From an uncultured bacterium (lineage in GTDB: Bacteria; Cyanobacteriota; Vampirovibrionia; Gastranaerophilales; Gastranaerophilaceae): 35,891 nt of DNA. Below the pieces are notes generated by a model, which did not search any database, was not told the origin of the DNA, and worked only from the letters and a program-made list of their open reading frames with translations. The stretch's first letter is position 1. Each line of letters opens with the position of its first letter. Location: the NCBI GenBank assembly GCA_900551965.1, contig URYF01000008.1, forward strand, positions 1 through 35,891. Direction: 5' to 3'. The position numbers were made by a program, and so were the translations under genes. Shown piece after piece: positions 33,399 to 35,891 of this stretch.

Positions 33399-33527
33399 CG
33401 GATTTTCGGTAGGGCAATGCAAAGCAAGCCCGTAAGGTGGAGGAAAACTTTGAGTTTTCCGACAACCCGAACAATCCAAGACAGCGGATTTTGCGCAGGG
33501 TGAAGCAATAGCGAACCCGTAAGGTGC
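33399..33527. repeat. Direct repeat with covarying hairpins in a GC-richer intergenic region
   Basis: Two copies of a unit of about 42 bases: 33399-33440 and 33485-33527. Both start CGGATTTT and end CCCGTAAGGTG. In copy 1 a stem pairs GGGC with GCCC; in copy 2 the same positions pair GGGT with ACCC, a compensating change. Between them lies a perfect hairpin GGAAAAC-TTTGA-GTTTTCC (33442-33460). No coding frame explains the segment. The remaining 33528-33616 has only weak pairing potential. Candidate structured RNA or dispersed repeat. Confidence 0.55.
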
Positions 33528-33616
33528 AAAGGTTGAAGTGAATGATGCAAAAGCTTATGAACGGCAAACCTGAGCCCTGCAGAAATTGAAGAAACAAATT
33601 TGCGGACAGCAAAATT

Positions 33617-33877
33617 ATGAAGAAAAAATTTGATATTAGAAAAACGTTTGAAACATTTTTGAAAGAGCCTCTTAGTATTTTAACTGAGGGGCTGTTTCAA
33701 ATAGTAAATATTCAGGCAAATATTTTTAATCAGGAATCTTCATTCAACATAGATTTTGTAAATAACAAAACTCAGTTAACAGTCGTAAATAACGAAAAAA
33801 TGTGTAATCTGTTTCAAACAGTTTTGTATAAACAAAAGATAAAAGAAGTAAAAGAAAAAACAACGGTGACAAAATGA
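33617..33877 (+). CDS. Small protein of unknown function upstream of engB (86 aa)
   Basis: Not recognised. Basic ends (MKKKFDIRK; KEVKEKTTVTK) flank a mixed helix/strand centre with PLSILTEGLFQIVNIQANIF. No signal peptide. No good Shine-Dalgarno precedes the ATG. The case for a real gene is its ATGA overlap with engB, which implies translational coupling. An earlier or later start is possible. Confidence 0.55.
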   Translation: MKKKFDIRKTFETFLKEPLSILTEGLFQIVNIQANIFNQESSFNIDFVNNKTQLTVVNNEKMCNLFQTVLYKQKIKEVKEKTTVTK

Positions 33878-34452
33878 AACCATTTATGAACGCAAAATTT
33901 ATAATCAGTGCAGAAAAATTAAGCCAGTGTCCGGATTTCAATATTCCGGAATTTCCGCTTTTAGGGCGTTCAAATGTCGGCAAATCCTCATTTATTAATG
34001 GATTAGCGAATAATAAAAAGCTTGCAAGAACATCAAATGTACCCGGGAAAACAAGACTTATTAACTTTTTTAATTTTTCAGAAGAATTTATGATAGCTGA
34101 TTTGCCCGGATACGGATATGCAAAGGTTTCAATAGAAGCAAGGAACAAATGGCAGAAATATCTTGAAGAATATCTGCTAAAGCGTGAGCAGATAAAATAT
34201 CTTGTTCAGCTTGTTGATGCGCGCCATGAGGTTCAAAAAAACGACTATCAAATGAGAGAATGGGTTATGGCATATGATTTACCTATAATCACTGTTGTCA
34301 CTAAGATTGACTGTATTTCGAAAAATAAAATTCAAAGCACATTAGCCCATGTAAGAAAAGAATTTGGCGGAGAAATTTTCCCGTTCAGCGCTGTTGATAA
34401 CAGATATAACGAGAAAATTTTAGAATTTTTTACGACATCGGAAACCGTTTAA
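33874..34452 (+). CDS. engB: Ribosome biogenesis GTP-binding protein EngB/YsxC
   Basis: Small essential GTPase for large-subunit assembly. GTPase motifs: G1 GRSNVGKS (31-38), G2 Thr60 in VPGKTRLINFF, G3 DLPGYG (76-81), G4 TKID (143-146) and G5 FSA (171-173). 192 residues is typical. Its ATG overlaps the stop of the 86-residue gene by four bases, and its stop overlaps that of the convergent DHHW gene. Confidence 0.95.
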   Translation: MKPFMNAKFIISAEKLSQCPDFNIPEFPLLGRSNVGKSSFINGLANNKKLARTSNVPGKTRLINFFNFSEEFMIADLPGYGYAKVSIEARNKWQKYLEEYLLKREQIKYLVQLVDARHEVQKNDYQMREWVMAYDLPIITVVTKIDCISKNKIQSTLAHVRKEFGGEIFPFSAVDNRYNEKILEFFTTSETV

Positions 34453-35891
34453 TCTTTTTTATAGAGATATTGAAGCCTTTTAATATCAGATAAACAAACA
34501 ACAAAAACATCTGTGTGATTATCTTTTATATATTGTTCAAAGCGGTCAATATTCATTGTTCTATATAATGTGCTTTCTTGACCGTCCGGAGCATATGTGT
34601 AAATCCTTTCAGTATCTTTAAAACTATAAATAATTGGCTGCATAAGGTTTTCCCCGAACGAATCACCCCATAGCAATAATTTTGGAGCATTTAAAGGATA
34701 ATCAACGTGTTTCAGATGATAATTCTCTTTTCCAAAACTTTCAACCGTTAATTTTGCTTTTTTGTAATTCTTATGTTGAAAGTATTTGTAATCAGTATCA
34801 AGCGCTTTGTAATTATCTTTATGCAAAGATATTCTTTCATAAGTTCTGCCGCGGTGAAGCGGAAGATCAGGACAGACTCTGATTTTGTTTGAATAAAAAT
34901 AGTCAAAGTCTTTTTCTGAAGCAATATAAATATTCGGATAATCCTTTTTAATCTGCTGCATCAATTGCAAATAACCGATATAAGCTCCCTCATCTGTCCA
35001 GTGATGATCAGATTTGAAAAAAGCATAATCTTTTTTCGCTAATTCTTGCAACTCATTATATGGATAAACGATATTCAAACCTGTTTCTTTATTGATATAA
35101 TCAATCATTTTGCGAACTTTATTATATTCTTTTGAAGGTTTCAATAGCGGATAAAAATCTTTTTGGTGAATAGCATATTTAGACGGTGCAATAAGAATAT
35201 ATAATTTAATATTATTTTTATTACAAAAAGCCTGTAATCTTTTTACATTAGCAGCTGCCGTTTTCATTTTATCAATAGTATATAAATCATTAGATGGAAC
35301 CTTGCTATTTCCCATCCAGTTTGTTTTTTTATTAATAAAAACATTATTAGTTTCATAATAATTAGATGCCAGATTGTAACACAAATCCATATATGAAATA
35401 ACTAATATATCTCTCATAAAAAATCTGTCATTATACCAGCTATCAAAATTTTTTCCAAACATATAATTAATATTGCCATCTTTACTTATTAACGGTTGCC
35501 ATGTTGCAAGCGTTCTGTTTTCAGCTTTTGATACTTTCCCAAGCGTATTAATATTCAGCATTGGAATAAATAAAATACTAAAAAATAATAGTAAAAATAA
35601 GATTTCTAAACGTGACCGTTTTTTTAACGTTTTGAAATCTGCAAGATAATCAACAATCTTGTAGGATAACAAATATGATAGAACCAAAATTATAATAAAA
35701 ACTTCAAATTCAAAATTAACTTTAGCTCTGCCCTTAACAGGGTATTTTAAAATAAAACTTTCCGCTTTAGGGTCAATCATAAGCTGATTATCAGAAAATG
35801 ATAATTCAGCATTTCGCGCGGTAAACTTTTTCAAATCTTTTATTTTCTTATTTTTATGTCCGCGAAACCCAATATTATCAAGCCTTAAAGG
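34449..35891 (-). CDS. DHHW/AlgX-AlgJ-like SGNH acetyltransferase, N-terminus outside the window
   Basis: The frame stays open to the right edge (upstream codons read RLDNIGFRGHKNKKIKDL), so the start is not in view; the TTG at 35834 is internal. Two membrane segments lie near FIIILVLSYLLSY and LFLLLFFSILFIPML, followed by an extracytoplasmic SGNH-like domain with SDHHWTDEGAY (DHHW at bases 34998-35009) and LLWGDSFGENL (GDSF at 34656-34667). These are the catalytic His/Asp and Ser motifs of the AlgJ/AlgX/DHHW family that acetylate exported polysaccharides. More membrane segments may lie upstream. The glycan is unknown. Confidence 0.85.
   Translation of the reverse strand, partial: PLRLDNIGFRGHKNKKIKDLKKFTARNAELSFSDNQLMIDPKAESFILKYPVKGRAKVNFEFEVFIIILVLSYLLSYKIVDYLADFKTLKKRSRLEILFLLLFFSILFIPMLNINTLGKVSKAENRTLATWQPLISKDGNINYMFGKNFDSWYNDRFFMRDILVISYMDLCYNLASNYYETNNVFINKKTNWMGNSKVPSNDLYTIDKMKTAAANVKRLQAFCNKNNIKLYILIAPSKYAIHQKDFYPLLKPSKEYNKVRKMIDYINKETGLNIVYPYNELQELAKKDYAFFKSDHHWTDEGAYIGYLQLMQQIKKDYPNIYIASEKDFDYFYSNKIRVCPDLPLHRGRTYERISLHKDNYKALDTDYKYFQHKNYKKAKLTVESFGKENYHLKHVDYPLNAPKLLLWGDSFGENLMQPIIYSFKDTERIYTYAPDGQESTLYRTMNIDRFEQYIKDNHTDVFVVCLSDIKRLQYLYKKD

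Noticed and set aside
33399..33527. CRISPR-like array
   Set aside because: Only two diverged copies with 86-base spacing, internal hairpins instead of identical repeats, and no cas genes.
33337..33612. 91-residue minus-strand frame over the TPR 3' end and the repeat region
   Set aside because: It overlaps the conserved TPR coding region, has no ribosome site, and its Cys/Phe-rich product looks like a shadow of the other strand.
1..35891. Horizontally acquired island or prophage
   Set aside because: The single tyrosine recombinase has the chromosomal Xer form, no integration site, phage or transposase genes are present, and housekeeping genes run throughout.

Overview
The window is a continuous piece of an AT-rich bacterial chromosome, coding on both strands and densely packed. 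I see no rRNA, tRNA, CRISPR array, prophage or insertion sequence. Several features suggest the Gastranaerophilales/Melainabacteria branch related to Cyanobacteria: a cyanobacterial-style short principal sigma factor, MEP-pathway isoprenoid synthesis, an ADP-heptose-type glycosyltransferase, type IV pilin-like and TPR secreted proteins, a DHHW/AlgX-like acetyltransferase and many small proteins I do not recognise. This placement is inferred from protein style, not from a search.

Layout. Positions 1-1634 (+) hold the end of a polyprenyl diphosphate synthase overlapping signal peptidase I. A small protein (1631-2017, -) and a 1043-residue EF-hand/lipase-like protein (2180-5311, +) follow. Positions 5314-10495 (-) carry ispD-thiL (4-base overlap), a GAF-GGDEF-HD-GYP-like signalling protein, a family 9 glycosyltransferase and rsmD. 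Positions 10513-13222 carry a terminator, a palindromic repeat and leuS, which has a second palindromic element inside its reading frame. Positions 13346-16449 (-) carry a small exported protein, mtnA, a membrane protein, ruvC and a membrane-anchored Hsp20-like protein. A ribbon-helix-helix regulator and an L,D-transpeptidase (16583-17498, +) face dnaG-rpoD (17583-20570, -) across a strong hairpin. Two small-protein genes (20719-21802, -), each with its own terminator and matching UTR motifs, precede a lone LuxR-type HTH gene that overlaps the end of lepA. A 52-residue gene lies upstream of lepA. Positions 24566-29770 (+) carry a pterin-binding methyltransferase, a TPR protein, a lipoprotein-like protein, a C_GCAxxG_C_C protein, an endonuclease IV-like TIM barrel and a small charged protein. 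Then come a pilin-like protein and a XerC/D recombinase (-), a second TPR protein, a structured intergenic repeat, a small ORF coupled to engB (+), and a DHHW/SGNH protein running off the right edge (-).

Regulation. Many genes have a clear AAGGAG-type Shine-Dalgarno. Six (rsmD, ruvC, ldt, dnaG, lepA and the pterin-binding methyltransferase) have none, and instead have a -10 hexamer ending 6-7 bases before the ATG. This predicts leaderless mRNAs for several core genes. Other unexplained signals are two families of dispersed palindromes, a covarying direct repeat at 33399-33527, 5'/3' UTR complementarity around two adjacent small genes, and a 20-base motif shared upstream of two unrelated small-protein genes.
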